64,000 nucleotides of DNA from Acidobacteriota bacterium (GTDB lineage: Bacteria > Acidobacteriota > Blastocatellia > Pyrinomonadales > Pyrinomonadaceae), in assembly GCA_019639195.1 (NCBI GenBank), contig JAHBSI010000001.1:558001-622000 (forward strand). The letters are read 5' to 3'. A program made the position numbers and the translations under genes. Below, piece after piece: positions 36,715-45,408 of this stretch. How positions within the stretch are numbered: position 1 is the first letter of the stretch; each line of letters begins with the position of its first letter. The notes beneath the pieces are model-generated. The model worked only from the letters and a program-made list of their open reading frames with translations, was not told the DNA's origin and did no database searches.

Positions 36715-37099
36715 CCCGGCGACCCGGTCTTGAGGTTAGTATCGGTGCGAAGAATGTCAGGATAAGCACAAACGGCCATAGGTTTCCGTTTGCAAATGTG
36801 TAGGCAGAAAGGATCTCGCTCAAGCTCAGCCCACGCAGCAGTCCAAATGAGAATTCAAATGCGAGTGTCGCCGCAAGCCACAAAAAGCCGACCAGAAAAA
36901 GCTGTTTCTTTCCTTGAGCCGCTATCCACCCGGCAGAAAGGTATGCGATGGCGAGTATCACACCGCAAAGGATTACGCCGCTCGCGATAAATCCCATCGT
37001 TACCCCGAACGACGGCAGCAACACGGCCTCGCGCAACATCCCGTTGAGTACGGCGAATACCAAAATAACACCCCAAATTATCGTTGCTCGTAGGATCAC
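36704..37099 (-). CDS. Small integral membrane protein, unknown function
   Basis: A 131-residue protein with four hydrophobic segments (about 5-23, 28-55, 68-88 and 105-120). 'LPSFGVTMGFIASGVILCGVILAIAYLSAGWIAAQGKKQLFLVGFLWLAATLAFEF' is strongly membrane-like. I do not recognise the family. Its 3' end overlaps that of the MBL hydrolase gene by 11 bases. Confidence 0.6.
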   Translation of the reverse strand: MILRATIIWGVILVFAVLNGMLREAVLLPSFGVTMGFIASGVILCGVILAIAYLSAGWIAAQGKKQLFLVGFLWLAATLAFEFSFGLLRGLSLSEILSAYTFANGNLWPFVLILTFFAPILTSRPGRRATR

Positions 37100-37164
37100 A
37101 CCTTTGCGTTCAAGTCAGAATATGGCCGCAAAATAGTGCTTAGCGGCCAATTGAATGTCGGCGT

Positions 37165-39084
37165 TCACGGTGTCAGGCCAACATGTCTTAGAAGGTCGCT
37201 AAACCTGGGATCCGCTCGAAGCCCGGCGAGCTCCGGCGTAACCTTTAACCACACCATTGCGGAATTTCGCTCCTTAAGAGCCCGTTCGAGATACATAAAG
37301 GCCCGGTCGGAATCGCCGAGTTTTGCATAGGCGACTGCCCTCTCGTATAGCGGGTCGACACCATAGGTCAGCTCTGCCTGCCAGTAGCCTCTTTCTCCGG
37401 ATATCTCAAAGCCTTTTCTGAGTTTGGCTACATATATTCTTGCCTTTTCTAAATCCCTCGGCGAGCCTTCACCACGTTCCGACTGAATACTAAAGAGTTT
37501 TTCGACTTCATTGATCGCCTCCGGAAAGTTTCCTTGTTGTATGTAAACTTCGGCGAGAAATTGATAAGTATGTTCATAGCCGGGATTGGCGGCATGGATC
37601 TTATTCAAGTTTGCGATAGCAGAGTCGTAATCTTGTGCGTAATAGTAATTAAAGGCCTGATCCGTTTTTACCGGCAGTGAAAGCGGGTCAAGTGCGGCCG
37701 CTTGATCATATTGTGTGAAGCTCTCGTCAAAGCGTCCCTGCATTCCAAGGAATTCGGCATACCAGTGATGAGCTCTCGCGCTCCCCGGACTTAAGGCGAT
37801 GGCACGCCTATAATCATTCTCGGCGCCTTCCCAGTCCCATTCGTAATAGCATTTGTTGATCGCTGAGGCAGCATACGCGTCGCCGTTGTTTGGGTCGATC
37901 TCAAGAGCTTTCTTAATTAAACTCCTGATCATCGAGTTCTTCCCCTCGATCGTTACTCCAAGCTTGGGGACAGACGCCAGCGTATAAGCATTTGCAAGCC
38001 CGACATAGGCATCAGAGAAGGCCGGATCAATGTCCACCGCAGACTTGAAATATTCGATCGCTTTCATTAGGTCCGAGTTCTCGCGTTTATTGAGGAAGTA
38101 CTGTCCCTTTATAAAAAGTTTGAACGCTTCCGGGTCACGATTCGGAGGCTGCGCCAGGCTGTTGACAGCAGGCGCTAGTGTTCGTTCAATGATCGCCTGT
38201 GAGACTTCCTCCTGGATGGCATAGAGTTCCGCAGATCCGCGGCGGAACTGCTGTCGCCACAAACTAGTGTTTCCCGGCAACTCAACAAACTCAACATTTA
38301 ATATCACAACTTCTCCATTCTGCTCGATCCGCCCTCTAACAGCTGAGCCGACATTCAACTCGGCCGCGATCTCGATCGGATCAAATCTCTTGTCTTTGAA
38401 AGCTGAACTGGAGTTTCGGTCAATAACACGTAGTCCCTGAACCTTTGAAAGCCGTGAAATTAGGCCGTCAGTAAGCCCGCTCGCGACATACTCGCTGTCG
38501 GCGTTGACACTCTCGAAGGGTAAAACTGCGACCGAATTGATGCGTCTTCCAGCGTTGTCAGATTCGCTGAAGACTCCGCGATATTCGATTGCGGCAAATG
38601 CCAGGAGCGCAATGATCAGGATCGCGGCGGCGGCCGTAACAAGCCTGAAAACACGATTTTGACCGGACGGGATCGTCTTTGGCGGCTTGTCCGTTGTCTC
38701 CCGCGAAAGGACGACCTCCGGGCGGGTCTTGCTAACACTGCCTTTGCGCTCAACCGCGGCGATGAATCTATACCCCTTTCGCGGGATATTCTCGATAAAT
38801 CTGGAAAGTTTCGCATCGTCACCTAAGACTTTGCGGAGGCTGCGGATCGTTACCGTGAGGTTGTTCTCTTCAACGAAGTTCCCATTCCAAACCTTCTCAA
38901 AGAACTCATCTTTCGCGACGATCTCGCCCTGTCGCTCGATCAGAAGGCAAAGGACCTGAAACATCCGCCGGTTGATGTTCAGCCGTTCTCCGCTGCGGGA
39001 AAGGGTTTCTCCGGCAAGATCGATCTCGAACTCGTCAAAAGAATAGATCACCGGCCGGTTCGAGTCTTCGGAATCTGTTGACAT
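37165..39084 (-). CDS. CadC-like winged-helix regulator with TPR repeats
   Basis: A 639-residue membrane-spanning regulator. Residues about 10-105 are an OmpR/PhoB-type winged helix ('VLCLLIERQGEIVAKDEFFEKVWNGNFVEENNLTVTIRSLRKVLGDDAKLSRFIENIPRKGYRFIA'). One transmembrane helix lies at about 145-168. Residues 185-290 form a TolB-like adenylate-cyclase-associated domain ('NSVAVLPFESVNADSEYVASGLTDGLISRLSKVQGLRVIDRNS'), and the rest is tetratricopeptide repeats. This layout is common in Acidobacteriota, without a known signal. It is divergent from the LamG/FG-GAP gene, with 218 bases between them, so it may control it (inference). Confidence 0.85.
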   Translation of the reverse strand: MSTDSEDSNRPVIYSFDEFEIDLAGETLSRSGERLNINRRMFQVLCLLIERQGEIVAKDEFFEKVWNGNFVEENNLTVTIRSLRKVLGDDAKLSRFIENIPRKGYRFIAAVERKGSVSKTRPEVVLSRETTDKPPKTIPSGQNRVFRLVTAAAAILIIALLAFAAIEYRGVFSESDNAGRRINSVAVLPFESVNADSEYVASGLTDGLISRLSKVQGLRVIDRNSSSAFKDKRFDPIEIAAELNVGSAVRGRIEQNGEVVILNVEFVELPGNTSLWRQQFRRGSAELYAIQEEVSQAIIERTLAPAVNSLAQPPNRDPEAFKLFIKGQYFLNKRENSDLMKAIEYFKSAVDIDPAFSDAYVGLANAYTLASVPKLGVTIEGKNSMIRSLIKKALEIDPNNGDAYAASAINKCYYEWDWEGAENDYRRAIALSPGSARAHHWYAEFLGMQGRFDESFTQYDQAAALDPLSLPVKTDQAFNYYYAQDYDSAIANLNKIHAANPGYEHTYQFLAEVYIQQGNFPEAINEVEKLFSIQSERGEGSPRDLEKARIYVAKLRKGFEISGERGYWQAELTYGVDPLYERAVAYAKLGDSDRAFMYLERALKERNSAMVWLKVTPELAGLRADPRFSDLLRHVGLTP

Positions 39085-39302
39085 CAGGGTGGTAATTCTA
39101 CAATTTTAGCCCTAATTTAGCCAAGATTTAGCCAGTTTTTAATTACTTTTCTTTTGCCGCTTTTTAACATCGACGTTGATATCTCAGGCTGGGCATCGCA
39201 ATTTCTTATCAAAAGGCGTGATCGAGAAAGGCTTCGATCTTGGGTAAGGAACAACCGCCGGTGACCTGACCGATCGGAACCAAGCAAAAAGGAGTGAATT
39301 AA

Positions 39303-41699
39303 ATGCAGAAAGATCAAAGGTTATTTCGGAAGAATAATAGGGTTATTGGCGCGAGGGCGGCGATCATATTGTTCGTGGTAGCGCTTTCAACATGGCTGCT
39401 GTTTACTGCTTACGACCCTTCGGGGCAAATAGTACACGCTGACGTCTCAACGCCGAGGCCAATGGCTGCGGCCCCGGCCGCTACGCTTAAGGCCGACTAT
39501 CAGTTTCAAGGCAACCTAAATAGCTCAGTCGGCACGGCGCCACCGCTGACCAACTTAATATCCGGCAGTGGACAGAACACGTTTGCCGCAGATTCAGTTG
39601 ATGGCTTTCAGCGTCAAGTACTCAGGTTTCCGCTGAATAACGGTGTCTCGATCAATGATATGACCGCGATCGTACCAAATACGGCTCAGCTTACAGTGAT
39701 CGCGCTGTTCAAATTTGATGCGGTAAACGGCAGGAGGCGACTGGTGGATTTTACCGGTGGGACGGGAGCCGATGACGGTGGTTTTCTGTTCGACGGCAAG
39801 ATCGAAGGCGAGGCGACCTCTCACGGACCATCAGACGCCAATTCTTACATTTCGATCGCTATGGTGCGCGGTGCCGGCGGCGTTGTCGCAGTCTATCGCG
39901 ATGGCATCAGTGCAACTTCAAACCCCGATGACGGCTCTCCCTTGAGTGCCGGCATTAGATTCTTTCAGGATTGGTCAGGCGCGAGTCCAGTTCAGGCATC
40001 AGGCGGTTCGATCGCCCGCCTTCGCGTGTACGATGGGGCCCTGACGCCGCAGGAGATCCATCAACTTGACCGCGTTCCGGAGGTTCCGTCCGGACAAATG
40101 CCGGCTTTGTTCTATTCGACAAGGAACGGAACGACCGAGATGTACCGGATGAATGTAGATGGCTCTTCGCAGGCACGTGTGACCCGCAACGAGGTCGTCG
40201 ATTACGTCGGCAAGTTCTCCCCGGATGGGCAAAAAATCGTTTACCAAAGGCGAGAGACCTCGACAGACCCTTGGCAGATCTGGGTCTCCAATACCGACGG
40301 CACTTCTCCGACTCGGCTAACTAATACGACAACGGTTGACAAAGCCCCGTCGTGGAGGCCCGACGGGCAAAAGATACTTTTCTCAAGGTGCAATGGTGGG
40401 TCCTGCGATCTATTCACAATGAATCCGGACGGAACAGGTCAAACAGCGATCACTTCGACCGCCAGCGATGAGGATCTTGCGACCTTTACTCCAAACGGGC
40501 AGAAACTCGTTTTCGCCTGCAGCGATCAGAATCTGAGTAACTATCAGATCTGTGTATCAAATGCAGATGGGTCGAACCGCGTCGCCATCACGAATACCGC
40601 GGCACCCGTGATCAGTCAGATGATGAATGTGTCTCCTGATGGTACCAAGATCGTATTCGTTCAAGGCAGCGACGCTAACAACACCCGGATCAAGACAATG
40701 AATCTCGACGGAACTAATGTCGTGACCTGGCCTCAGATCAACAACCCGCAGTTCCCGCTCTGGTCTCCCGACGGAACGAGGATAATGTTTTCGGGGGTCC
40801 AGGCGGGCAATTTCTTTGAGGTCTTTACGGCTGCTCCGGATGGAACTTCACCCGTGCGTCTCACATACAATTCGGCGACGGATATCGCAACGGACTGGTA
40901 TCGTCCGCAGCAGGTAAGACGAACGGCCTTTGACTTCGATGGAGACGGAAAGGCGGACAACGCCGTCTTCCGGACTTCAAGCGGCACCTGGTATATCAAC
41001 GGCTCACAACAAGGGTTCTCAGCCGTTCAGTGGGGACAGGCTGGCGATAAGCTTGTTTCAGGTGACTATGATGGCGATGGGAAGACAGATGCGGCAGTCT
41101 TCAGAAACGGCGTCTTTTGGGTGCTGAAGAGCGGCGGCGGTACTGCGGCCATCGGATGGGGCATTGCCAGCGACAAACCAGTTGCGGCGGATTACGACGG
41201 AGACGGCAAAACAGACGCGGCAGTCTTTAGAGATGGCGTGTTCTGGATATTGAATAGCGGCGGAGGCTATTCGGCGATCGGCTGGGGTGTCGCATCCGAC
41301 ACACCGGTGACCGCAGATTACGACGGCGACGGAAAGGCGGACCCTGCAGTGTTTCGAGACGGTGTTTTCTGGATACTGAAAAGCACCGGCGGCTATTCGG
41401 CGATCGGCTGGGGCGTCGCCTCTGATGTACCTGTCCCCGCAGACTATGACGGCGATGGCAAAGCCGATCCTGCGGTCTTCAGAAATGGCGTCTTTTGGGT
41501 ACTGCAGAGTACCGGAGGATATACGGCCATCAACTGGGGTCTCGCTACGGACAAGCCTGTACCGGCTGACTACGATGGGGACGGAAAGGCTGATGCCGCA
41601 ATCTTCCGGGGTGGAGAATGGTGGATCCTCAAATCGAGCGGCGGATTCGTTTCGATCCCCTTCGGCACTGCGGGTGACATTGGGGTACCGGAGAGATAG
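39303..41699 (+). CDS. Surface protein with LamG-like, beta-propeller (PD40) and FG-GAP/VCBS repeats
   Basis: A 798-residue exported protein. A signal anchor lies at about 18-40. Residues 60-255 resemble a LamG/concanavalin sandwich ('FDAVNGRRRLVDFTGGTGADDGGFLFDGKIEG', 'IARLRVYDGALTPQEIHQLDRVPEVP'). Residues 265-535 hold TolB-type PD40 repeats ('YVGKFSPDGQKIVYQR', 'PSWRPDGQKILFSR', 'MNVSPDGTKIVFVQ'). Residues about 540-798 consist of at least six near-identical ~39-residue units with the calcium-binding core 'DYDGDGKADPAVFR'. Together they suggest a surface or secreted binding protein. A strong terminator follows. Confidence 0.88.
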   Translation: MQKDQRLFRKNNRVIGARAAIILFVVALSTWLLFTAYDPSGQIVHADVSTPRPMAAAPAATLKADYQFQGNLNSSVGTAPPLTNLISGSGQNTFAADSVDGFQRQVLRFPLNNGVSINDMTAIVPNTAQLTVIALFKFDAVNGRRRLVDFTGGTGADDGGFLFDGKIEGEATSHGPSDANSYISIAMVRGAGGVVAVYRDGISATSNPDDGSPLSAGIRFFQDWSGASPVQASGGSIARLRVYDGALTPQEIHQLDRVPEVPSGQMPALFYSTRNGTTEMYRMNVDGSSQARVTRNEVVDYVGKFSPDGQKIVYQRRETSTDPWQIWVSNTDGTSPTRLTNTTTVDKAPSWRPDGQKILFSRCNGGSCDLFTMNPDGTGQTAITSTASDEDLATFTPNGQKLVFACSDQNLSNYQICVSNADGSNRVAITNTAAPVISQMMNVSPDGTKIVFVQGSDANNTRIKTMNLDGTNVVTWPQINNPQFPLWSPDGTRIMFSGVQAGNFFEVFTAAPDGTSPVRLTYNSATDIATDWYRPQQVRRTAFDFDGDGKADNAVFRTSSGTWYINGSQQGFSAVQWGQAGDKLVSGDYDGDGKTDAAVFRNGVFWVLKSGGGTAAIGWGIASDKPVAADYDGDGKTDAAVFRDGVFWILNSGGGYSAIGWGVASDTPVTADYDGDGKADPAVFRDGVFWILKSTGGYSAIGWGVASDVPVPADYDGDGKADPAVFRNGVFWVLQSTGGYTAINWGLATDKPVPADYDGDGKADAAIFRGGEWWILKSSGGFVSIPFGTAGDIGVPER
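40921..41690 (+). repeat. In-gene tandem repeats encoding FG-GAP/VCBS units
   Basis: Successive units of about 117 bases within the LamG gene share words such as 'gacggcgacgg' and 'ttctggatact'. The central copies (about 41170-41520) are the most alike, which suggests recent expansion by unequal recombination. Confidence 0.8.
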
Positions 41700-41712
41700 T
41701 CCGGCCCCAAGC

Positions 41713-41756
41713 AAACTAAGGTCGGGCACACGCCCAGCCCGACCTTAGTTTTTTCT
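41713..41756 (+). terminator. Strong Rho-independent terminator after the LamG/FG-GAP gene
   Basis: AACTAAGGTCGGGC and GCCCGACCTTAGTT form a 14-pair stem with a nine-base loop, followed by TTTTC. Confidence 0.88.
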
Positions 41757-41838
41757 CGCAGCTATCTTCTCCATCGAGCCTTGGCTTGCCGTTTGACGGG
41801 CGGCATCGGAAGCGACAAAGGTAAGTCTGGATACAGCG

Positions 41839-42564
41839 CTAAATGCAGGTGATCCCGGGGAATCCGTGGCTGGTGAGCCAGGCGCTGTTCTCCCGGGCGA
41901 TCTGCGTTGAACACAGTTTATCCTGACGGAAAGTTACGTTCGTCTTGTACGCGCTTACGCGCGAGCCATACGTGAACGGATTGCCTACAGGCGTGTTTGC
42001 CACGGCCTCAGCTGTTCCTTCGTCGATATAATCTGCCTGGCCTTGTCCGTCAGTTGGCTTCCAGTATGTTCCGCCCATCGCACCGTGTGTGCCGAAGTAA
42101 AACTTTTCGATGTATTTTGTCGGAGCCGAATACTTAGTTCCGTCATTTCCGAAACTCATCCTTGAGCGCGCAGACGGGTCGCGACGAATATGCAGCACGT
42201 TCGCCACGGTGTTCGGGATGAACTCTGCGTCAAACGCCAAATGACGGTCAACGCAGTCGAAAAGGACCATCGCGTACACAGGTATTTTCAGATCCTGCAG
42301 GCGTTTTGCAATAACGACCGCTCCAAGCGCGCCGCGGCTATATCCCGTCAACAATATCGGTTCGCTCTTGTTCACGGCATTCAATTTCGTAATGTACCGC
42401 ATTCCGCTCTCGATCGCCTCGGGCAGGCCGCCGCCAGGCCCGATCGGCCCTCGCTCGTAGTTATTGTTGGTGCACATCTGGTGAACGAAGCTGTTCTTAA
42501 AATCTGCTGCGTATGTCGCGTTAGAAACCGGGCCTGTGCCGTCAATGCCAAATAGAATTGCCAT
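41839..42564 (-). CDS. Possible alpha/beta-hydrolase-fold protein, unknown specificity
   Basis: A 241-residue protein without a signal peptide. 'PILLTGYSRGALGAVVIAKRLQDLKIPVYAMVLFDCVD' contains a GxSxG nucleophile elbow, followed by an Asp-bearing strand, and 'MAILFGIDGTG' at the N-terminus recalls DUF2235/Tle1-type lipases, which start with a similar 'FDGTG' strand. The late 'YFGTHGAMGGTYW' could carry the catalytic His. The resemblance is to T6SS phospholipase effectors but no secretion genes lie nearby. Identity as hydrolase is inferred. Confidence 0.55.
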   Translation of the reverse strand: MAILFGIDGTGPVSNATYAADFKNSFVHQMCTNNNYERGPIGPGGGLPEAIESGMRYITKLNAVNKSEPILLTGYSRGALGAVVIAKRLQDLKIPVYAMVLFDCVDRHLAFDAEFIPNTVANVLHIRRDPSARSRMSFGNDGTKYSAPTKYIEKFYFGTHGAMGGTYWKPTDGQGQADYIDEGTAEAVANTPVGNPFTYGSRVSAYKTNVTFRQDKLCSTQIARENSAWLTSHGFPGITCI

Positions 42565-42710
42565 ATTCTTACTCCTTAGCGGTCTAATGTGAAATGGAGC
42601 GTTCGCCGCATTGCGGCTCGCTCAAATAGATATTTGTCTTCAATCCAAAACATTGGACGTTTCGCCCGTTCGATTTTTGCGTTAGATGGATCCAAGCCGG
42701 CGGCAAAAGG

Positions 42711-43205
42711 CTATTTTGCGGCCCAATCGGCCCCGGGCTTTCCGAGGCCGACCCAAAGAATAAAGTCCGTCTGTGCCGGAACGCCTCCGATCTCTCTTAG
42801 TCGTGCACTTACCTGACCGCGATGATAGGTACTGTGCGTCGTTATCTGCACAAAACTCTCCCAAAGATGCGGCTGCCGAAACGTATCGTCCGTTTGCGGG
42901 ACAACGACCTTTCGCAAGAGATCGGTCTCATCGAGTGCGGCCAGATAGCTTCCAACGGCGTCGTGATATTCACGGGCCCACTCTGAAAGGCCTGCAAGAT
43001 CAAGCGTCTCGCCTGCGTTCGCATCAACGGGCTCGCCTTTCCAGATATTGAGCCACGCGTGCTGGCACAGATGGATGTGATGGAGCCAACCACACAACCA
43101 TTTATCTTCCGCGGCACCGTGAAATGTGCGGACAGCCTTCCACATAACAGCGTCGGCCCACGCCATTTGACTGAAAAGGTCAGTAAGTATCTCTATCGAA
43201 GCCAT
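42711..43205 (-). CDS. DinB-family protein
   Basis: A 164-residue four-helix-bundle protein of the DinB/YfiT superfamily. The three metal-binding His typical of the fold are present in 'WLHHIHLCQHAWLNIW' and near the C-terminus 'HLWESFVQITTHSTYHRGQVSARLREIGGVP'. Members act as metal-dependent thiol transferases or are of unknown role. The C-terminal 'TDFILWVG' is common in the family. Confidence 0.85.
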   Translation of the reverse strand: MASIEILTDLFSQMAWADAVMWKAVRTFHGAAEDKWLCGWLHHIHLCQHAWLNIWKGEPVDANAGETLDLAGLSEWAREYHDAVGSYLAALDETDLLRKVVVPQTDDTFRQPHLWESFVQITTHSTYHRGQVSARLREIGGVPAQTDFILWVGLGKPGADWAAK

Positions 43206-43221
43206 CCTAAGACTTAATCAG

Positions 43222-43250
43222 AAAAAACGACGTTCTATCCATTAGAACGT
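43222..43250 (-). terminator. Terminator overlapping the stop of the TMEM175-like gene
   Basis: On the minus strand ACGTTCTA and TAGAACGT form a perfect eight-pair stem with a five-base loop, followed by CGTTTTTT. The TAG stop codon lies inside the hairpin. Confidence 0.75.
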
Positions 43251-43816
43251 TCGATCCTGCGGTCCGGGACGAGCCAGATCAGCGCGACGGCAACGTAAAG
43301 GATCTGAGCTAACCACGGCACGAGAAAAGATGCGATGATCCCGGCCGCATACAAGACGGGCGAGATCTTGCCTTTCCAATCTCCGCCAATAGCCGCCTTT
43401 AAGACCGAGCCTTCACCCTGCGCCCGGATGATCGCATTCTGCAGGATCACGTAAGCGATCGCCGCGGCAAGCAGCACGATGCCGTAAAATGCCGAAGGAA
43501 GCACCGCAAAATGATTCTCGCCCATCCATCCCGTAACAAATGGGAAGAGCGACAGCCAGAACAGCAGGTGCAAATTCGCCCAGAGAACTCCGCCGGTCAC
43601 TCGGCCGGCGGTATGAAGCATATGGTGATGGTTGTTCCAGTAGATACCAACATACACAAAGCTCAGTACATAACTTAGAAATGCGGGGAGAAGCGGCTTC
43701 AGCGCTTCTATAGAGTCGCCGTGCGGGACCTTGAGCTCCAGGACCATGATCGTGATGATGATCGCGATCACGCCATCACTAAACGCTTCCAACCGATTCT
43801 TGCCGATCTCTGCCAT
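43235..43816 (-). CDS. TMEM175-family (DUF1211) potassium-channel-like protein
   Basis: A 193-residue six-helix membrane protein. The N-terminal 'NRLEAFSDGVIAIIITIMVLELKVP' contains the family signature RxxxFSDGVxAI(x)ITLxxLxxxVP, whose helix lines the pore in bacterial TMEM175 channels. Further helices lie at about 42-64, 78-97, 105-125, 150-170 and 172-188. It likely forms a tetrameric K+ leak channel in the inner membrane. Confidence 0.88.
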   Translation of the reverse strand: MAEIGKNRLEAFSDGVIAIIITIMVLELKVPHGDSIEALKPLLPAFLSYVLSFVYVGIYWNNHHHMLHTAGRVTGGVLWANLHLLFWLSLFPFVTGWMGENHFAVLPSAFYGIVLLAAAIAYVILQNAIIRAQGEGSVLKAAIGGDWKGKISPVLYAAGIIASFLVPWLAQILYVAVALIWLVPDRRIERSNG

Positions 43817-43960
43817 TCAAAAAGTCTCCCGAGGTAAAGTTAAACGGGCCGAACCGCCGTAACAAACAAACTCCGCTTTCTTTGCGCCAAATATGGGTAT
43901 TTTACTATGAGAACTACGCATTTAAGAATGTGATCTGCTGGAAGATAGCGGGCAAATGGT

Positions 43961-44638
43961 TCATTCGCCATTGTGGCGAACTTCCCGAACTCCGCGCATT
44001 TCGCGTAGAGCATCGACGAGCGGGCCAAGGTCCTTTGGCGTCGCTCGATCTAATGTCAGCTCCACACTTTCCTCGTCCGCTGAATCGCCGGGCTGGAACG
44101 AAATATTCCGCATGCGAAGTTCGGCGGCCTCGATCGCCGATTCGAGCGTGTGAAGAGAAAGCTCTTTGCGGTCAACCCTTAAGACAAGCGTCCGCGGCCT
44201 CGATCTCGCAAAGAGATACCGCTCGATCGGCTTGATCGCAAACAAAATGATCAGGACGATCGCAGTAGTCGCCGCGGCCCCAACATAAAGGCCTCCGCCG
44301 ACCGCGAGGCCGATCGCGGCAACCGCCCAGAGACTCGCGGCAGTCGTGAGCCCATGAACGATCTCCTTGCGCAGGATTATTGTACCGGCGCCGAGAAAGC
44401 CGATACCGCTTGCCACCTGTGCCGCGATGCGTGACGGGTCGAGAACGACGTTTGCGTGCCCGAGCACATCCGCAAATCCAAACGCCGAGACAAGCATAAA
44501 GACGGTCGAACCCACCGCGACCAGCATGTGCGTGCGCAGGCCCGCACCGCGTTCGAGCCGCTCACGCTCAAGCCCGATCGCACTTCCCAACAACGCAGCC
44601 AACAATAGCCGAATCAAGATCTCCTGGTAGCTGATCAT
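43961..44638 (-). CDS. MgtC/SapB-family membrane protein
   Basis: A 225-residue inner-membrane protein. The MgtC core covers about 1-130: 'LIRLLLAALLGSAIGLERERLERGAGLRTHMLVAVGSTVFMLVSAFGF', 'SRIAAQVASGIGFLGAGTIILRKEIVHGLTTAASLWAVAAIGLAVGGG'. The C-terminal ~80 residues form an ACT-like soluble domain. MgtC proteins are linked to magnesium limitation and F-ATPase control in pathogens; here the role is unknown. It is the last ordinary chromosomal gene before the attC array begins 50 bases away. Confidence 0.88.
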   Translation of the reverse strand: MISYQEILIRLLLAALLGSAIGLERERLERGAGLRTHMLVAVGSTVFMLVSAFGFADVLGHANVVLDPSRIAAQVASGIGFLGAGTIILRKEIVHGLTTAASLWAVAAIGLAVGGGLYVGAAATTAIVLIILFAIKPIERYLFARSRPRTLVLRVDRKELSLHTLESAIEAAELRMRNISFQPGDSADEESVELTLDRATPKDLGPLVDALREMRGVREVRHNGE

Positions 44639-44687
44639 TTGACCTCCGATCGAGATTCTATTATGCCACCAACAGCAAGAACGATGT

Positions 44688-44760
44688 CCCTAATTTTCTC
44701 GGTCTTGTGTGCTCACGCAAACATGTGTCGTAGCGGCGTCGGCTTGACCGACTTGTTAGA
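44688..44760 (-). other. attC site 1 (last of the array, degenerate outer core)
   Basis: GTTAGAC at 44754-44760 is a good core and contains the stop of the adjoining cassette gene. The 15-base arm is at 44733-44747. CGGTC/GACCG pairing joins the two halves. The outer core (CCCTAAT near 44688) is degenerate, as often seen at the end of an array. Confidence 0.7.
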
Positions 44761-45274
44761 CCGCATCCTTGATTTGGTGAGTCTTGGAGAACTGCCATAA
44801 CGCACGGTCAAGTGTGCGCATGTCGGTCCCTGTCCGGTCTACCACGCCACGACAGACCTGAACATACTGCCACCAGAACGCGAATGTATAGGACGACGGT
44901 TGCGGGGCTTGGACAGACCAAACTGCTCGATAGTCTAGGAGCGGGTACGGCTCCGCATGGAAGATGTGAAGGACAACGGACGCGGTTGGCCAGAGAACTC
45001 CGTCAAGGATAGTCAACGACTCGATTCTGGCGCGCTCAGACTCTGCGTGCAGGGCAAATCCAGTGACCTCTTGGACATACTGATCTGAATTCTTTGAAAC
45101 GTGAGGAGCGCTGCGTGGAGATTTCCACTGCGCTAGAAGCGTCAGCTGAGCTTTGGTGAGATGCCCTTGTTGATGGATAGCTTCACTCAATGACAGAAGC
45201 TCGCACTCTTCGCGCGAGCATGGGTACTGCGCGGCCCAGTGCGAAATCTCGGATTCAGGGACTCTCAGCTGCAT
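44756..45274 (-). CDS. Cassette-borne protein of unknown function
   Basis: A 172-residue protein I do not recognise. It has no signal peptide or membrane helix. The N-terminal half is helical and polar ('SREECELLSLSEAIHQQGHLTKAQLTLLAQWKSPR'), the middle has 'SLTILDGVLWPTASVVLHIFHAEPYPLLDYRAVWSV', and the C-terminal half is Trp-rich ('TFAFWWQYVQVCRGVV'). 'LLDYRAVW' recalls the helix of base-excision or endonuclease-III-like proteins but this is not enough for a call. The ATG lies seven bases inside the GTTAGAC core of attC 2, and its stop TAA is within the core of attC 1, so the gene fills its cassette almost exactly. Confidence 0.75.
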   Translation of the reverse strand: MQLRVPESEISHWAAQYPCSREECELLSLSEAIHQQGHLTKAQLTLLAQWKSPRSAPHVSKNSDQYVQEVTGFALHAESERARIESLTILDGVLWPTASVVLHIFHAEPYPLLDYRAVWSVQAPQPSSYTFAFWWQYVQVCRGVVDRTGTDMRTLDRALWQFSKTHQIKDAV

Positions 45275-45280
45275 CTGTGC

Positions 45281-45397
45281 GGTCTAACGATTTGAGATGG
45301 CGTGGGGGCGAAACCGACTACGCGCAACTCCGAGTTAAAAGAATAACAGTCATAAGAAAGTCGCGGTTTCGCCATCACATCCATTGATTGGTTCGGC
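45281..45397 (-). other. attC site 2 (long type)
   Basis: GTCTAAC at 45281-45287 and GTTCGGC at 45391-45397 (one mismatch to GTTRRRY) bound ~117 bases. GGCGAAACCG near 45307 and CGGTTTCGCC near 45364 form the main stem. The sequence is closely similar to attC 3 but not to the 15-base-arm sites. GCGTTATTTTAACGC follows at 45401. Confidence 0.75.
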
Positions 45398-45408
45398 ATT
45401 GCGTTATT

